From: Arthrobacter psychrolactophilus
GTDB lineage: Bacteria > Actinomycetota > Actinomycetes > Actinomycetales > Micrococcaceae
Assembly: GCF_003219795.1 (NCBI RefSeq)
Contig: NZ_QJVC01000003.1
Coordinates: 62,001-126,000, forward strand
Length of the DNA stretch: 64,000 nt
Reading direction: 5' to 3'
The translations under genes were made by a program, and so were the position numbers. Shown here in pieces: positions 1 through 8,896 of the stretch. The first letter of the stretch is position 1. Each line of letters starts with the position of its first letter. The notes beneath the pieces are model-generated. The model saw only the letters and a program-made list of their open reading frames with translations. It was not told the origin of the DNA and did no database searches.

Positions 1-551
1 ACGCGGGCCATAATCATCCAGCCAAACCCTGACAGCAGGAAGATCAAGGCAACCCACGACTTGGACTTGAGGACCTGACTCAGCAGGATGAAGATGAATA
101 GGCTCGGCAGAACTAGGAGCAGGTCAATGACCCAGACAATTGCCCGGTCCCACCAGCCGCCGATGTAACCGGCCACGGCACCGATGATGCCGGCAATGAT
201 GGCCGCAAGGGGCCCAACGATCAAGCCGATAATGAGTGACTTGCGAAGGCCGACAATAGTCTGGGCATAAATGTCCTCGCCGATGTCACTCGTGCCGAAC
301 CAATGCAGGCCAGAGGGGCTAGCACCCATGTTGCGTACATCGAGGTCAGTGTAGTTCCACGCGTTAGGGGCCAGACCGAAAATGGCCCATAGGCTAATGA
401 CTGCCAGACCAATGAATCCAACCCAAAAACGCGGGGTGCTGCGGAGCCTGGAGGAAATCAAACGGAAGCGCGAAACGGGTTTTTTGGATTTGATTACTTC
501 GGGAGTTCCGGCGGTAACGTCGGCTACAGATGCTTCGTCCAACATAGACAT
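1..551 (-). CDS. ABC transporter permease, DppC/OppC type (3' part outside window)
   Basis: Inner-membrane permease of a peptide/nickel-type ABC importer; only the first 183 codons are in the window. The protein begins MSMLDEASVADV, has a basic cytoplasmic stretch (RFRLISSRLRSTPRFW), then a first membrane segment (VGFIGLAVISLWAIFGL). A periplasmic loop with HWFGTSDIGEDIYAQ follows; this is the classic N-terminal signature of DppC/OppC proteins (HPLGTDxxGRD in most members). Two or three more hydrophobic segments follow before the edge. The ATG lies 2 bp past the stop of the DppB-type gene, so the two are co-transcribed. Substrate cannot be told: no solute-binding protein or ATPase is in view, and both may lie left of the window. 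Confidence 0.9.
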   Translation of the reverse strand, partial: MSMLDEASVADVTAGTPEVIKSKKPVSRFRLISSRLRSTPRFWVGFIGLAVISLWAIFGLAPNAWNYTDLDVRNMGASPSGLHWFGTSDIGEDIYAQTIVGLRKSLIIGLIVGPLAAIIAGIIGAVAGYIGGWWDRAIVWVIDLLLVLPSLFIFILLSQVLKSKSWVALIFLLSGFGWMIMAR

Positions 552-553
552 GT

Positions 554-1537
554 CTATACCCTCACTCTCGGGTCAAGGGCTGCGTAGACAATATCGGCCA
601 GGGTTCCTGCAATGAGGATCAAGATGGCATTGAACAAGATCGCACCGGTGAAGGCGTTAATGTCACTTTGCTGGATAGCCTGCATCAGCATCTCACCCAT
701 ACCGTGCCAGCTGAAGACGAGCTCGGTAACGGCTGCTCCGGCAAGGACGGTAGCGAAAGAGTAGGCAAAGTAGGTGGACATGGGGATCAGGGCCACGCGG
801 ACGCCGTGGCGAAGCAGAGCAGACCCGCGGGTGCGCCCCTTGGAGCGTGCGGTGCGAATGTAGTCCGCAGACAACACATCCAGCATGGCGCTGCGCTGGT
901 ATCGGGAATATCCTGCGGCACCCATGAGGGTCAGGGAAATAGTCGGGAGGAGCAGGTGGGCGGCGCGGTCCCAGAAGTGGACCCACCAACCGCCCTCGAG
1001 CCCGGCTGTATATTCACCGGTGAAGTTGATGAGCTGTATACCCAGTACATTGTTCAGCGTGGTTGCCGTGATCATCAGCAAGATACCGATGACGAACGAG
1101 GGCATTGCCAGAACCGTAAACGAGGCATAGGAAATGACTTGGTCGCTGGTCTTGTACTGCCGTACGGCACCCCAGACGCCGAGGACAACTCCGATGACGG
1201 CTGCGATGATGGTTCCGAGAATCAGAAGCCGCAGGCTGGTGCCGGCACGTGCCGTCATCTCTGAGATGACGCTGGTGTTGTGGATGGTGTTGCCAAGGGA
1301 ACCATGCGCCACGAGGTTCACAATCCAGGCCCACAACCGTTCAATCACCGGGGTGTTGGGGTTGGTTCCAAATCCATCGAGGATTGAATTAATCGTCTCG
1401 GTGGAGGGAGCCGGATTGCGGCCGAGGTACCGGCTGGCCGGGTTCAAGATAATGCTTGCCAGAACGTATGCACTCAGGGTCGCGATGGCTGAGAGGATCG
1501 CGTAATTGATAAATCTCTTTGCGATGAAGCCGATCAT
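554..1537 (-). CDS. ABC transporter permease, DppB/OppB type
   Basis: Partner permease of the preceding gene, 327 residues, normal for DppB. The protein begins with a membrane segment (residues about 8-30) and has a large extracytoplasmic loop (ASRYLGRNPAPSTETINSIL) before the transport domain. That domain carries the binding-protein-dependent transport signature around AADYIRTARSKG-like residues (here SADYIRTARSKG, about residue 225), the EAA loop that contacts the ATPase. Five to six hydrophobic segments are visible. It is the first gene of the transcript in view; GGGAG lies about 9 bases before the ATG. An extended N-terminal loop suggests a member close to the actinobacterial oligopeptide/dipeptide group, but specificity is not readable. 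Confidence 0.92.
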   Translation of the reverse strand: MIGFIAKRFINYAILSAIATLSAYVLASIILNPASRYLGRNPAPSTETINSILDGFGTNPNTPVIERLWAWIVNLVAHGSLGNTIHNTSVISEMTARAGTSLRLLILGTIIAAVIGVVLGVWGAVRQYKTSDQVISYASFTVLAMPSFVIGILLMITATTLNNVLGIQLINFTGEYTAGLEGGWWVHFWDRAAHLLLPTISLTLMGAAGYSRYQRSAMLDVLSADYIRTARSKGRTRGSALLRHGVRVALIPMSTYFAYSFATVLAGAAVTELVFSWHGMGEMLMQAIQQSDINAFTGAILFNAILILIAGTLADIVYAALDPRVRV

Positions 1538-2203
1538 GAAATCAGCTCCCGCAACGCAGCATCAGCGACGTTACGTTGACGACGTAGCCTCCGCTGCGAG
1601 GGTGAGTGCAGTGGCATTAATTCATCCTTAAAAGCTAGCCCGTTGCGCCGACCGGGGTGACGGTCCAACTGCAACAGAGGGTGTTCGTAATCATTGACCA
1701 AGGAGGGGAAATGTAGTCCCCCTCACACGCCATGAGCAAATGTACCTCAGCTCACACGGGAAAACGGCACGATTTTGGCAAGGACTAGCCAAAGGTCTTA
1801 CCCGTCAGTAACCCAGCAACTTCCCCATTTCGCGAAAATGTGCGAGATTGCGCGGAAGTGCTCCGGAAGGAGGTTCAAAAAACCGTAACAGAAGCGTTAC
1901 ACGCTTAACGTGACACACTTCAATCAGAATCAAACTTCCGAACGAACCGTCATTTGAAAGTCGAAAAGTACATCTTTTTCGAATTTTGATCAGATGAATC
2001 ACAAATTATCATCCACTTCTTCTCCAATAATGACCATCGAAACGTCAATTATTCATTGAACTTTTCAATTTCATCGGCCCATATCGCGAACGTAACGCAC
2101 GAGAGCCAACGGACCACGTTGCCGATTCTTACGTGGCCTCAGCTGTCCGCGCTGTAGGGTGAGTTTCTAACACGATCCAACGCTGACGATGGAAAGGAAC
2201 CTC
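1538..2203. other. 666-bp intergenic region, promoters only
   Basis: Divergent spacer between the permease operon (minus) and the S1-domain gene (plus). It includes a clearly AT-richer core (about 1880-2080) than its neighbours. Possible short reading frames here lack a convincing ribosome site or homology, and I do not call them. A small inverted pair, GTAAC...GTTAC, sits near 1887-1901 and could be an operator for the permease operon. No solute-binding-protein gene is here, although one often precedes dppB. Confidence 0.5.
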
Positions 2204-4012
2204 ATGCCTGCACAGAAGAACAGGAATCGGTTCCACCCTCGCGAGCAAGCGACCCCAGCCCCGACTTTTACCGAGGTTCACTATCTGGGCGGCGTCGCCC
2301 TGGCCCGGCATTTACTCGATCCGCACCGCAGCCACACCGCCGTCGTCGTCTCCTACCGCCCTGGCGAATTGCTGCGTATCGACGCCCAAGCCGTGGCCGC
2401 CAAGGTTGGCCCGGAGACCAAAGTCTTTGAGATCGCCAATGGCATTGAGACCCGCCACTTAGAGCGTGGCCTGCCCGAGCACCTCCACATTTTTGGTATC
2501 GGGGCGCGCGTTTATCCTCACGGGCCGGACTGGACCGCCAGAATGCCTCGCCCTCATCTGATCCACCATGAATCTGAGCTCACGGCTCTGTTCCGAGACC
2601 TGGACAATGAGGTCCTCGCCGCCCTTCCCGTAGAGACAACCCCGCCACCCACCACGGCACAATTGCCCATCATCGCCGACGCCATCGTGGAAGGCTTCGC
2701 GGGCACCGACCGCGCCATGGTGACCATCCTCAAGACGAGCAAGACCGCATTCATCCGGGGCGAGGATCTCTTACCCGAAATTCCGCTCGACTGGCTCATC
2801 AGCAAGGGCCAGACCCTATCCGGAACCTTTGACCCCGCCACGGGCATCCTGGACATCAAGGCGCTGCTACTCCCCCGAGCCTCGCCCGTCACCGTCTACA
2901 AGCACGGCAATGTTGCCCTGGCGCGCGTGAAATCGGTCAGCCCCACCCACGCCATGGTTCATCTCTGGCCCAACAGCGACTTCCGCATCGGCGTGGAACG
3001 GATCTCCTCCAACGACCTCGATTCCGCCGAGGACCTCCTGACTGAGGGCGAGGTGGTCCGGGTCCGCGTGCTCTATGAAAATGGCGCCGTGCGTCTGTCG
3101 ATGCTTGACGTGGACGACGACGAGGCTGCCGTCCCAGCCCCACCCCTCTTGCGCGGTGGCCCACCCTGGCTCGACAGCGATCGGCCCTACGCGAGCTTGT
3201 TCGCCGATTCGGCCGTTGCGCCAGTCACTCCCAGTGTCCCTTCCGAAGGGGACGAAACTGTGGGGTCCGACGTCGTACTGGGAGCGGTGGAGGCGCCGCT
3301 GTCATCTGCCGAGCGGCGCACGGCCCTGCAAAGTACCCAGATGCAGTTGGCGGTTGCGCGGCGCACGATCGATGAGCTGATGGTGGCGGCGAAGCGGCAA
3401 GGTGCCACGGACCAGGTGGCGCGGGTTTTGCAGGATCAGTTGGAGAGTGAGCGTCGAGCGGCGGCGGACTTGGCGCGGGACCGGAATGCAGCGATGCATC
3501 AGATCGACGCGCTCAAGGGTGATTTGGCCAAGGCTAAGGCGTCGCTCGTGCAGCTGCGGCAGCAAAAGCGATCGGCCAGTTCCCGCACAGGGAGTTCTCC
3601 GGAGACCTTGTTCCTAGATCCCGCCGAGCAGTTCGAATTTGGCCTTCTCACCGCGTGGGCGCAGGCTGTGCCGGCCGCCGATAAGGCCGCGCACCCGATC
3701 GGAAAATATAGTTGCAGCCCACGGTTCTTGGCGTCCTGGATTCAGCTGACCGAGCAGCAACGCGGGAAGACGCTGCGGGCCGTGGTGGATTTGGTGGCCG
3801 ATCGCAAGGGGCCACTACGCAAGCGCGAACCGCATCTGCTGCGGCTCAACGAGGGAGCGCACGCCGGCGTCACCCTGCGCGGCGACGATGTGTGCTGGCG
3901 GCTCTACGTTGAACAAGGAACCGCGGCCGCACTCCGGCTGCACTATTGGAAACTGGCGGCAGGCGGGGTGGAACTGCACGAGGTGGTCCCGCACGACGTC
4001 GTCAAACCATAG
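2204..4012 (+). CDS. Orphan protein with S1-like domains, coiled coil and RelE-like C-terminus
   Basis: Function unknown, 602 residues. I start at the second ATG because GGAAAGGA (2191-2198) lies 5 bases before it; the ATG at 2189 overlaps that site. Visible parts: an N-terminal domain (about 20-130) ending in IFGIGARVYPHGPDW, a pattern I associate with uncharacterised actinobacterial proteins; two consecutive beta-rich segments (about 155-310) that read like S1/OB RNA-binding domains (FIRGEDLLPEIPLDW, then HGNVALARVKSVSPTHAMVHL and GEVVRVRVLYENGAVRLSM); an acidic linker; a coiled coil (about 370-465, rich in A, R, Q, L); and a C-terminal domain (about 480-600). The end of the last domain (DDVCWRLYVEQG, HYWKLAAGGVELHEV) resembles RelE/ParE folds. 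It stands alone with no operon partner. A role in RNA binding or sensing is inference. Confidence 0.8.
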   Translation: MPAQKNRNRFHPREQATPAPTFTEVHYLGGVALARHLLDPHRSHTAVVVSYRPGELLRIDAQAVAAKVGPETKVFEIANGIETRHLERGLPEHLHIFGIGARVYPHGPDWTARMPRPHLIHHESELTALFRDLDNEVLAALPVETTPPPTTAQLPIIADAIVEGFAGTDRAMVTILKTSKTAFIRGEDLLPEIPLDWLISKGQTLSGTFDPATGILDIKALLLPRASPVTVYKHGNVALARVKSVSPTHAMVHLWPNSDFRIGVERISSNDLDSAEDLLTEGEVVRVRVLYENGAVRLSMLDVDDDEAAVPAPPLLRGGPPWLDSDRPYASLFADSAVAPVTPSVPSEGDETVGSDVVLGAVEAPLSSAERRTALQSTQMQLAVARRTIDELMVAAKRQGATDQVARVLQDQLESERRAAADLARDRNAAMHQIDALKGDLAKAKASLVQLRQQKRSASSRTGSSPETLFLDPAEQFEFGLLTAWAQAVPAADKAAHPIGKYSCSPRFLASWIQLTEQQRGKTLRAVVDLVADRKGPLRKREPHLLRLNEGAHAGVTLRGDDVCWRLYVEQGTAAALRLHYWKLAAGGVELHEVVPHDVVKP

Positions 4013-4051
4013 ACTTAAGGTTCACGCAGCCTCAGGGCTCCTACCGAATGA

Positions 4052-5194
4052 TTGGGTGTTGGTTTAGCCTTGGGATCCGCAAATTCAATTTCCGCACGAC
4101 GCCTGCTGCCTGCCATGGGAATCGTGGCTGCGCTGGCGTTAAGCCTCACGGCCTGCACCGATGAAAACTCGGACAAAGGCACGGTCATTTCCGTCACCGA
4201 TGGCGATACCCTCGTGGCGGACGTGAACGGGAAGAATCAAACAATTCGTTTGCTCAATATCGATGCGCCGGAGACCAAGGATCCCAACGAGCCTGTTGAA
4301 TGCCTCGGGCCCGAAGCCAGCGAATTCCTGGCAGAGATGCTACCCGTAGGCGCCAAAATCAAGCTGATGTACGACGTCGAACGTACCGACAAATACGACC
4401 GCACCTTAGCCGCCGTTTTCACCGACAAAGACCTCTTTGTCAGCGCCGAAATAGCCCGTGCCGGGCTAGGCACGGCCGTGACGTTTGGTAAAAACTCGAA
4501 GTTTCTGCCGCCCGTCCAAGACGCCGAGAAAGAAGCCAAAGCAAGTCTGGCAGGCGTCTACGGTGCTGACGTTGAATGCACCATACCTGCACAGGTCGCC
4601 GCTGCCACACAGGCCTTGGAGACTGCCACGGCAGGCGCCTCCGGCTCGACCGCGGCTGCCACGGGAGCAGTTGTTACAACTTCTGCCGCCGCCATCGCCG
4701 CCGCAAAAACTCTCAAGTCAGTGCTTCAGGCAGGAAAGACGGGCAGCAACGTTGTCAGATGGGCAGCTTTCAGTGAAGCTGAGATTGCCTCCCACGTGAC
4801 TCTTCTGTCAAAGAGCATTGACAATGCTGACGCAAAACTTGCCACGCTAAAAGATACCCAGACAAAACAGCAAGCAACAGAAAAAGCAGCTGCCGAGGCT
4901 AAGGCCGCGGCTGAAGCTGCTGCGAAGGCAGCCGCCGAGGCAAAAGCAAGAGAAGAAGTAGAAAGAGTTAAGGCAGAGAAGGCGGCTGCTGAGGCCCAAG
5001 CCGCTGCTGAAGCTCAGGCCGCAGCGGAGGCCGAACGTATCCGAAATCTGCCACCCGTTTATGTTCCTCCAGCACCGGCGCCCTATGTTCCTCCAGTCGT
5101 TCAAGCTCCAGCACAAAATTCTGGTGGAGATTACCCCGGATACACTGGTCCCCGGTGTTATCTCCCAGGCGGAAAGACCTACCGACCTTGCTAA
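4052..5194 (+). CDS. Thermonuclease-family (SNase-like) lipoprotein with Ala-rich tail
   Basis: Likely exported, membrane-anchored nuclease of the staphylococcal nuclease fold. The N-terminus has a basic ISARR, a hydrophobic core and a lipobox LSLTAC, so the mature protein begins at that Cys. The SNase domain (about 45-175) shows the family core: VISVTDGDTLVA, IRLLNIDAPET (first catalytic Arg and calcium Asp), and TDKYDRTLAAVF (second catalytic Arg). After it come a low-complexity Ala/Thr region, a long Ala/Glu/Lys coiled coil (about 275-335), a Pro-rich stretch (VPPAPAPYVPP) and a short tail with two Cys (CYLPGGKTYRPC). The start is TTG; another TTG 18 bases on is equally possible. The ATG at 4115 would remove the basic n-region, so I rejected it. 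Confidence 0.85.
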   Translation: MGVGLALGSANSISARRLLPAMGIVAALALSLTACTDENSDKGTVISVTDGDTLVADVNGKNQTIRLLNIDAPETKDPNEPVECLGPEASEFLAEMLPVGAKIKLMYDVERTDKYDRTLAAVFTDKDLFVSAEIARAGLGTAVTFGKNSKFLPPVQDAEKEAKASLAGVYGADVECTIPAQVAAATQALETATAGASGSTAAATGAVVTTSAAAIAAAKTLKSVLQAGKTGSNVVRWAAFSEAEIASHVTLLSKSIDNADAKLATLKDTQTKQQATEKAAAEAKAAAEAAAKAAAEAKAREEVERVKAEKAAAEAQAAAEAQAAAEAERIRNLPPVYVPPAPAPYVPPVVQAPAQNSGGDYPGYTGPRCYLPGGKTYRPC

Positions 5195-5238
5195 GTCCTA
5201 ATACTCCAAGCCTGTATGAGCGAAAGGAATTTCCCATC

Positions 5239-5796
5239 ATGGGTCAAAACATTGAGCTGGTCAGGTTGCTGGACGACGCCGGGAACGAGATCGGGACCGC
5301 TGATAAGGCTCTGGTTCACACCACGGACACTCCTTTGCACCTGGCCTTCTCCTGCCATCTGCTTGATGCCCAGGGCCGGACCTTACTCACACGCCGGGCG
5401 CTGTCCAAGCTGACCTGGCCTGGTGTCTGGACGAATTCCTTCTGTGGGCATCCGGCTCCCGGCGAATCCTTTGAGGACGCCATCATCCGACGCGCAGCCA
5501 TGGAACTGAACATCACGGTGACAGGTATTGCGCTCGCGCTCCCCGACTTCCGCTACCGCGCGGTGGACGCCTCGGGCATCGTGGAACATGAAATCTGCCC
5601 CGTCTTCACAGCCATCTACGAAGGCGACGGCGTCATCGAGCCGAACCCTGATGAGATCTGCGATTGGGCCTGGTCGGATGTGGTGGACGTGGAGGAAGCG
5701 GTCTCCGCCACACCCTTTGTTTTCAGCCCCTGGCTCGTGAAACAGCTCTCCGAGGGCGTCTACACGGGCGGGCTTTTCCCCACTCCGCAGGGCTAA
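5239..5796 (+). CDS. idi: Isopentenyl-diphosphate delta-isomerase, type 1
   Basis: Interconverts isopentenyl and dimethylallyl diphosphate, the step that balances the two C5 units for isoprenoid and quinone synthesis, in the cytosol. The 185-residue Nudix-like protein has the catalytic Cys69 (NSFCGHP) and catalytic Glu in EHEICPVF (Glu116), matching the type 1 enzyme's Cys67/Glu116 layout. Metal-binding His residues are in TDTPLHLAFSCHLL. The ATG is chosen because GAAAGGA lies about 10 bases upstream; an upstream in-frame ATG at 5155 falls inside the nuclease gene and is rejected. It is monocistronic here, with no carotenoid genes beside it. Confidence 0.95.
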   Translation: MGQNIELVRLLDDAGNEIGTADKALVHTTDTPLHLAFSCHLLDAQGRTLLTRRALSKLTWPGVWTNSFCGHPAPGESFEDAIIRRAAMELNITVTGIALALPDFRYRAVDASGIVEHEICPVFTAIYEGDGVIEPNPDEICDWAWSDVVDVEEAVSATPFVFSPWLVKQLSEGVYTGGLFPTPQG

Positions 5797-5799
5797 CCG

Positions 5800-5815
5800 T
5801 AGCCCTCCCGGGCTA
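5800..5815. terminator. Short hairpin between convergent idi and tetR
   Basis: TAGCCC and GGGCTA arms of 6 bp around a 4-base loop lie between the stops of idi and the TetR-family gene. Weak, no clear U tract; it may serve as a terminator in either direction. Confidence 0.35.
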
Positions 5816-5828
5816 GTGCGCGCGGTAG

Positions 5829-6566
5829 TTATTTGCCAGCGAGCACACGAACGCCCGTGGAGGCATTGCAGATCAGGGCGAACGCGGCGTTGGTAATCCG
5901 CTCCGTGTTGGCCGTGGTTCCGCAGCGCAAGGCATCCAGCAGCATGTTGTTGACGCCGCCCACCATGGAGATCCCGGTCAACCGGGCGAATTCGAAGACC
6001 TCGGCCAGCGATTCATCCGGGGCTTTGCCGTCGGGCGCACCTTCGGGGTCCACTCCCCCGAGCAGCAAAAGCAGACGCTGTGACTCCGCGGCAAAGTTTG
6101 TCATGGACACGTGGCGTTTGGTTTCCAGCTCCGGGGAGACACCCACGATTTCAACCAAGATGATTTGGGCATGGCGGGGATCGTCCAGCATAAAGTTCAC
6201 CACGGTGGCCATGCCCGCATTGACGGCATTGAGTAGCGTCATCCCGCGTACCCGCAGCGACTCCAACACCTGACGCATCAGCTCGGACGCGAGGTGATCA
6301 TAAACGGTCGTGAGGAGCTGTTCCTTGCAGGAGAACGACTCGTAGAAATACCGTTCACTCAGGCCGGCGTTCTGACAAATGGTCTTGACCTTGGCCGCGG
6401 TGTAACCCATCGTGCCGAATACCTCGATGCCCGCAGTGACCAGACGTCCGTACCGCTCCAGCATGCGATCCTCGGATCGCTGCCCGGAATACACCCGGCC
6501 TTGGGCAGTCGCGGCGGAGTGATCCGCAGCCGAGGTACTGCCAGACTTCGATGTTTGAGGGGTCAT
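5829..6566 (-). CDS. TetR/AcrR-family transcriptional regulator
   Basis: DNA-binding regulator of 245 residues. The helix-turn-helix is textbook TetR: a helix ending AGIEVFGTMGYTAAKVKTIC, then QNAGLSERYFYESF (HTH recognition part) and the following KEQLLTTVYDHL. A long, Ser/Thr-rich leader precedes the domain. The C-terminal ligand domain has no named relatives I can recognise. The gene follows the TIM-like isomerase of the erythrulose cluster on the same strand with a 60-bp gap, so it may be transcribed from it, but nothing shows that it regulates that cluster. The start is uncertain: an in-frame GTG at 6602 would add 12 residues. Confidence 0.85.
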   Translation of the reverse strand: MTPQTSKSGSTSAADHSAATAQGRVYSGQRSEDRMLERYGRLVTAGIEVFGTMGYTAAKVKTICQNAGLSERYFYESFSCKEQLLTTVYDHLASELMRQVLESLRVRGMTLLNAVNAGMATVVNFMLDDPRHAQIILVEIVGVSPELETKRHVSMTNFAAESQRLLLLLGGVDPEGAPDGKAPDESLAEVFEFARLTGISMVGGVNNMLLDALRCGTTANTERITNAAFALICNASTGVRVLAGK

Positions 6567-6626
6567 CTGCAATATTCTAGTAGCATTCGCGCACTCGCAC
6601 ACTGGCGTGACGACTGCACTCCGGAA

Positions 6627-7418
6627 CTACAGTGCTGTTGCGGCGAGCGCCTCATCGAGAACGGCGCCGAAGTTCTTGGCATCGTGGGCAAATCTGCCCA
6701 GGAAAAGGCCTGAGACATGTTCCAGTTGCGGCAGCAGTCCGGGCTTGGCGGAACCCCCGTAAATGATCGGCAGCTGCGCTAATCCATGCTCCCCCAACAA
6801 CTCCCGCAGCGCGCCCACAACAGCGGAAATGTAGCTGGCCTGCGCCGGCTCGGCGGCACCAATGGCCCACACCGGCTCGTAGGCAATGATCATGGATGCG
6901 GCCGCCGCCCACTCCTGCGTCACCGCCGCGGCGATCTGCTCATACACCGCGGCCGCAGCCTCCGCCGGCTCGGAACGGTCGATCTCCCCGACACACAACA
7001 AGGGGGCAATCCCTGCAGCTAGGGCGGCCGTGACCTTCAGAGCCACCACCGCGTCGTCCTCATGAAAATAACGACGGCGTTCGGCATGTCCCAGCTCCAC
7101 TAGACTCACGCCGAGCTCGGCAAGCATGGACGGGGCCACTTCCCCTGTCCACGGGCCATCCGCCCACCCGGCGTTCTGGGCGCCCAGGAGCAAGGGGGAA
7201 CCGGCAATTATGTCCGCGGCTGCGGGCACCACCGGAAATGACGGGATGACAAACGGGACCACCCGCCCGGCTGCAAGAGCCGGGCGGGTGTCCACTTCAT
7301 GACGCACAGCCCGTAGCCAGCGCAAGCTGTCGGCATAGCCCATGTACATCTTGGTGCTGACACCTACGTACAAGGTTGCTGATTGCTGGGTGCTTGCGTC
7401 GAACGGGTGCTGCGTCAT
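6627..7418 (-). CDS. lerI: Triosephosphate-isomerase-like; probable L-erythrulose-1-phosphate isomerase
   Basis: A TIM-barrel aldose-ketose isomerase of 263 residues. Catalytic Lys23 (STKMYM), His111 (ELGHAERR) and Glu181 (AYEPVWAIG) of triosephosphate isomerase are present, but the usual Asn before the Lys (NxK) is Ser. That variation and the operon argue against a glycolytic enzyme. Known four-carbon pathways pair such a protein (LerI/EryH) with an RpiB-type isomerase and a DhaK-type kinase. There it converts L-erythrulose 1-phosphate to D-erythrulose 4-phosphate, and both partners are in this operon. It is the last catabolic gene of the cluster, 34 bp after the MFS transporter. The role is inferred from family and context; a general TPI role is the alternative. 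Confidence 0.8.
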   Translation of the reverse strand: MTQHPFDASTQQSATLYVGVSTKMYMGYADSLRWLRAVRHEVDTRPALAAGRVVPFVIPSFPVVPAAADIIAGSPLLLGAQNAGWADGPWTGEVAPSMLAELGVSLVELGHAERRRYFHEDDAVVALKVTAALAAGIAPLLCVGEIDRSEPAEAAAAVYEQIAAAVTQEWAAAASMIIAYEPVWAIGAAEPAQASYISAVVGALRELLGEHGLAQLPIIYGGSAKPGLLPQLEHVSGLFLGRFAHDAKNFGAVLDEALAATAL

Positions 7419-7452
7419 GATATTTCTTTCTTCAGGTGGCGATTACTGGGAT

Positions 7453-8802
7453 CTACTTCTCGAGCAGATCATCAGCTTTGCTCTTGAAACGGCGGGTGCC
7501 CCACATCATGACAGCCGCCACGAACGGGAGGATACCGAGGGCCACGATTCCCATGGCGCCTGAATCCGAAGCGAACGTCTCATTGATATTCGTCCGCAAG
7601 ATCGGTGCCACGAATCCACCCAGGTTACCGAGGGAGTTGATCAGACCAATACCTGCCGCGGCTGCTGTTCCTGTCAGGAACGCCGTGGGGTAGGACCACG
7701 TGATCGGGCCGATGGCGAGGAAGCTGCACACAGCCAAGGTGATGAATATGATGCCCAAGGCCGGAAGGCTGTTGGCGCCGGCCCATGCCGAACCGATGAT
7801 ACACAGACCAGTCGAGACAAACAGCCAGGTACCCAGAACGCGGCGACGGATGACGGTTGTGGCGTAGCGGCCCACGAGGATGCAGGCAAACATTCCAAAG
7901 AACCACGGCACCGCGGCGAGCAGACCAACGGCCATGCCCACTTTTTGACCTGTCAGCTGAGCAACCTGCTGCGGCAGGTAGAAGGTCACGCCGTACACGG
8001 CAATCTGGAGGCAGAAGTAGATGATGGTGAAGTACCAGACTCGACCGCTTGAGAGAGCCGCCATGACGCCCGAGGGGCCGGTTTCCTTCTTGATGCTGTC
8101 TTCCTGCTTCATGGCATCCGTCAGAGCATCCTTCTCCTGTTGACTGAGCCACTTCGCCTTCTGCGGACCATCAATGAGGAGGAAGAAGGCAAAGATACCA
8201 GCGACGACCGCCATGGATCCTTCGACAAAGAACATGACCTGCCAGCCGTGCACGCCGGGTACCTGATCACCAATGTTGATGAGCCAACCGGACAACGGCG
8301 AACCGATGACCTGGGAGAACGGCTGTGCCAGGTAGAAGATGGCGAACATCTTCACGCGGTGCTTGTTGGGGAACCATTCGGCCAGGTACATGATGACGCC
8401 TGGGAACAATCCGGCTTCTGTCACACCGAGGAGGAACCGCAGCGCAATGAAGGAGGTGTCACCCTGGACGAAGGCGAAGCAAGCCGAAACAATACCCCAG
8501 GTGATGGCGATACGGGCCAGCCAGAACTTGGCACCGACCTTCTTCATCATCAAGTTGCTGGGGATTTCAAAGATGGCGTAACCGATAAAGAAGATACCGG
8601 CACCGAGGGCGTAGGCGCCCGCAGTGATGCCACGGTCCATCTCCAATGCGGCCTCTGCGAAACCAACATTGGTGCGGTCAAGGAAAGCAACGATGTACAG
8701 GATGACCAACATCGGCATGAGCCGGAAGGTCGCCTTAGAGATTGCTGATTTTAGTGCTGGAGATTCCAGCACATTCTTTTCTTGCTTTAGTTCAACGGCC
8801 AT
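7453..8802 (-). CDS. MFS transporter, anion:cation symporter (ACS) family
   Basis: A 12-segment proton symporter of 449 residues, probably the uptake system for the substrate of this operon. The first segment carries the ACS hallmark IVAFLDRTNVGFA (about residues 36-48), and the cytoplasmic loop between helices 2 and 3 has the usual short basic run. ACS members typically carry organic anions such as hexuronates, tartrate, phthalate or aldonates, so a sugar acid is more likely than a neutral tetrose or tetritol. That is inference. GAGGAG lies 7 bases before the ATG. It sits between the 35-residue membrane protein and the TIM-like isomerase on the same strand. Confidence 0.88.
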   Translation of the reverse strand: MAVELKQEKNVLESPALKSAISKATFRLMPMLVILYIVAFLDRTNVGFAEAALEMDRGITAGAYALGAGIFFIGYAIFEIPSNLMMKKVGAKFWLARIAITWGIVSACFAFVQGDTSFIALRFLLGVTEAGLFPGVIMYLAEWFPNKHRVKMFAIFYLAQPFSQVIGSPLSGWLINIGDQVPGVHGWQVMFFVEGSMAVVAGIFAFFLLIDGPQKAKWLSQQEKDALTDAMKQEDSIKKETGPSGVMAALSSGRVWYFTIIYFCLQIAVYGVTFYLPQQVAQLTGQKVGMAVGLLAAVPWFFGMFACILVGRYATTVIRRRVLGTWLFVSTGLCIIGSAWAGANSLPALGIIFITLAVCSFLAIGPITWSYPTAFLTGTAAAAGIGLINSLGNLGGFVAPILRTNINETFASDSGAMGIVALGILPFVAAVMMWGTRRFKSKADDLLEK

Positions 8803-8896
8803 ACCAAACTCCTCATCGAGTTAAACCTTGGAAATAGTTTTGTGGCGCGCTCAAGGCATCGAGCGCTAAAAGCGGGGATAAGTGGGGTGTACGGGG

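Noticed and set aside
1805-2002. 65-codon minus-strand frame in the intergenic stretch before the permease genes
   Set aside because: AT-rich codons, no ribosome site and no resemblance to a protein family.
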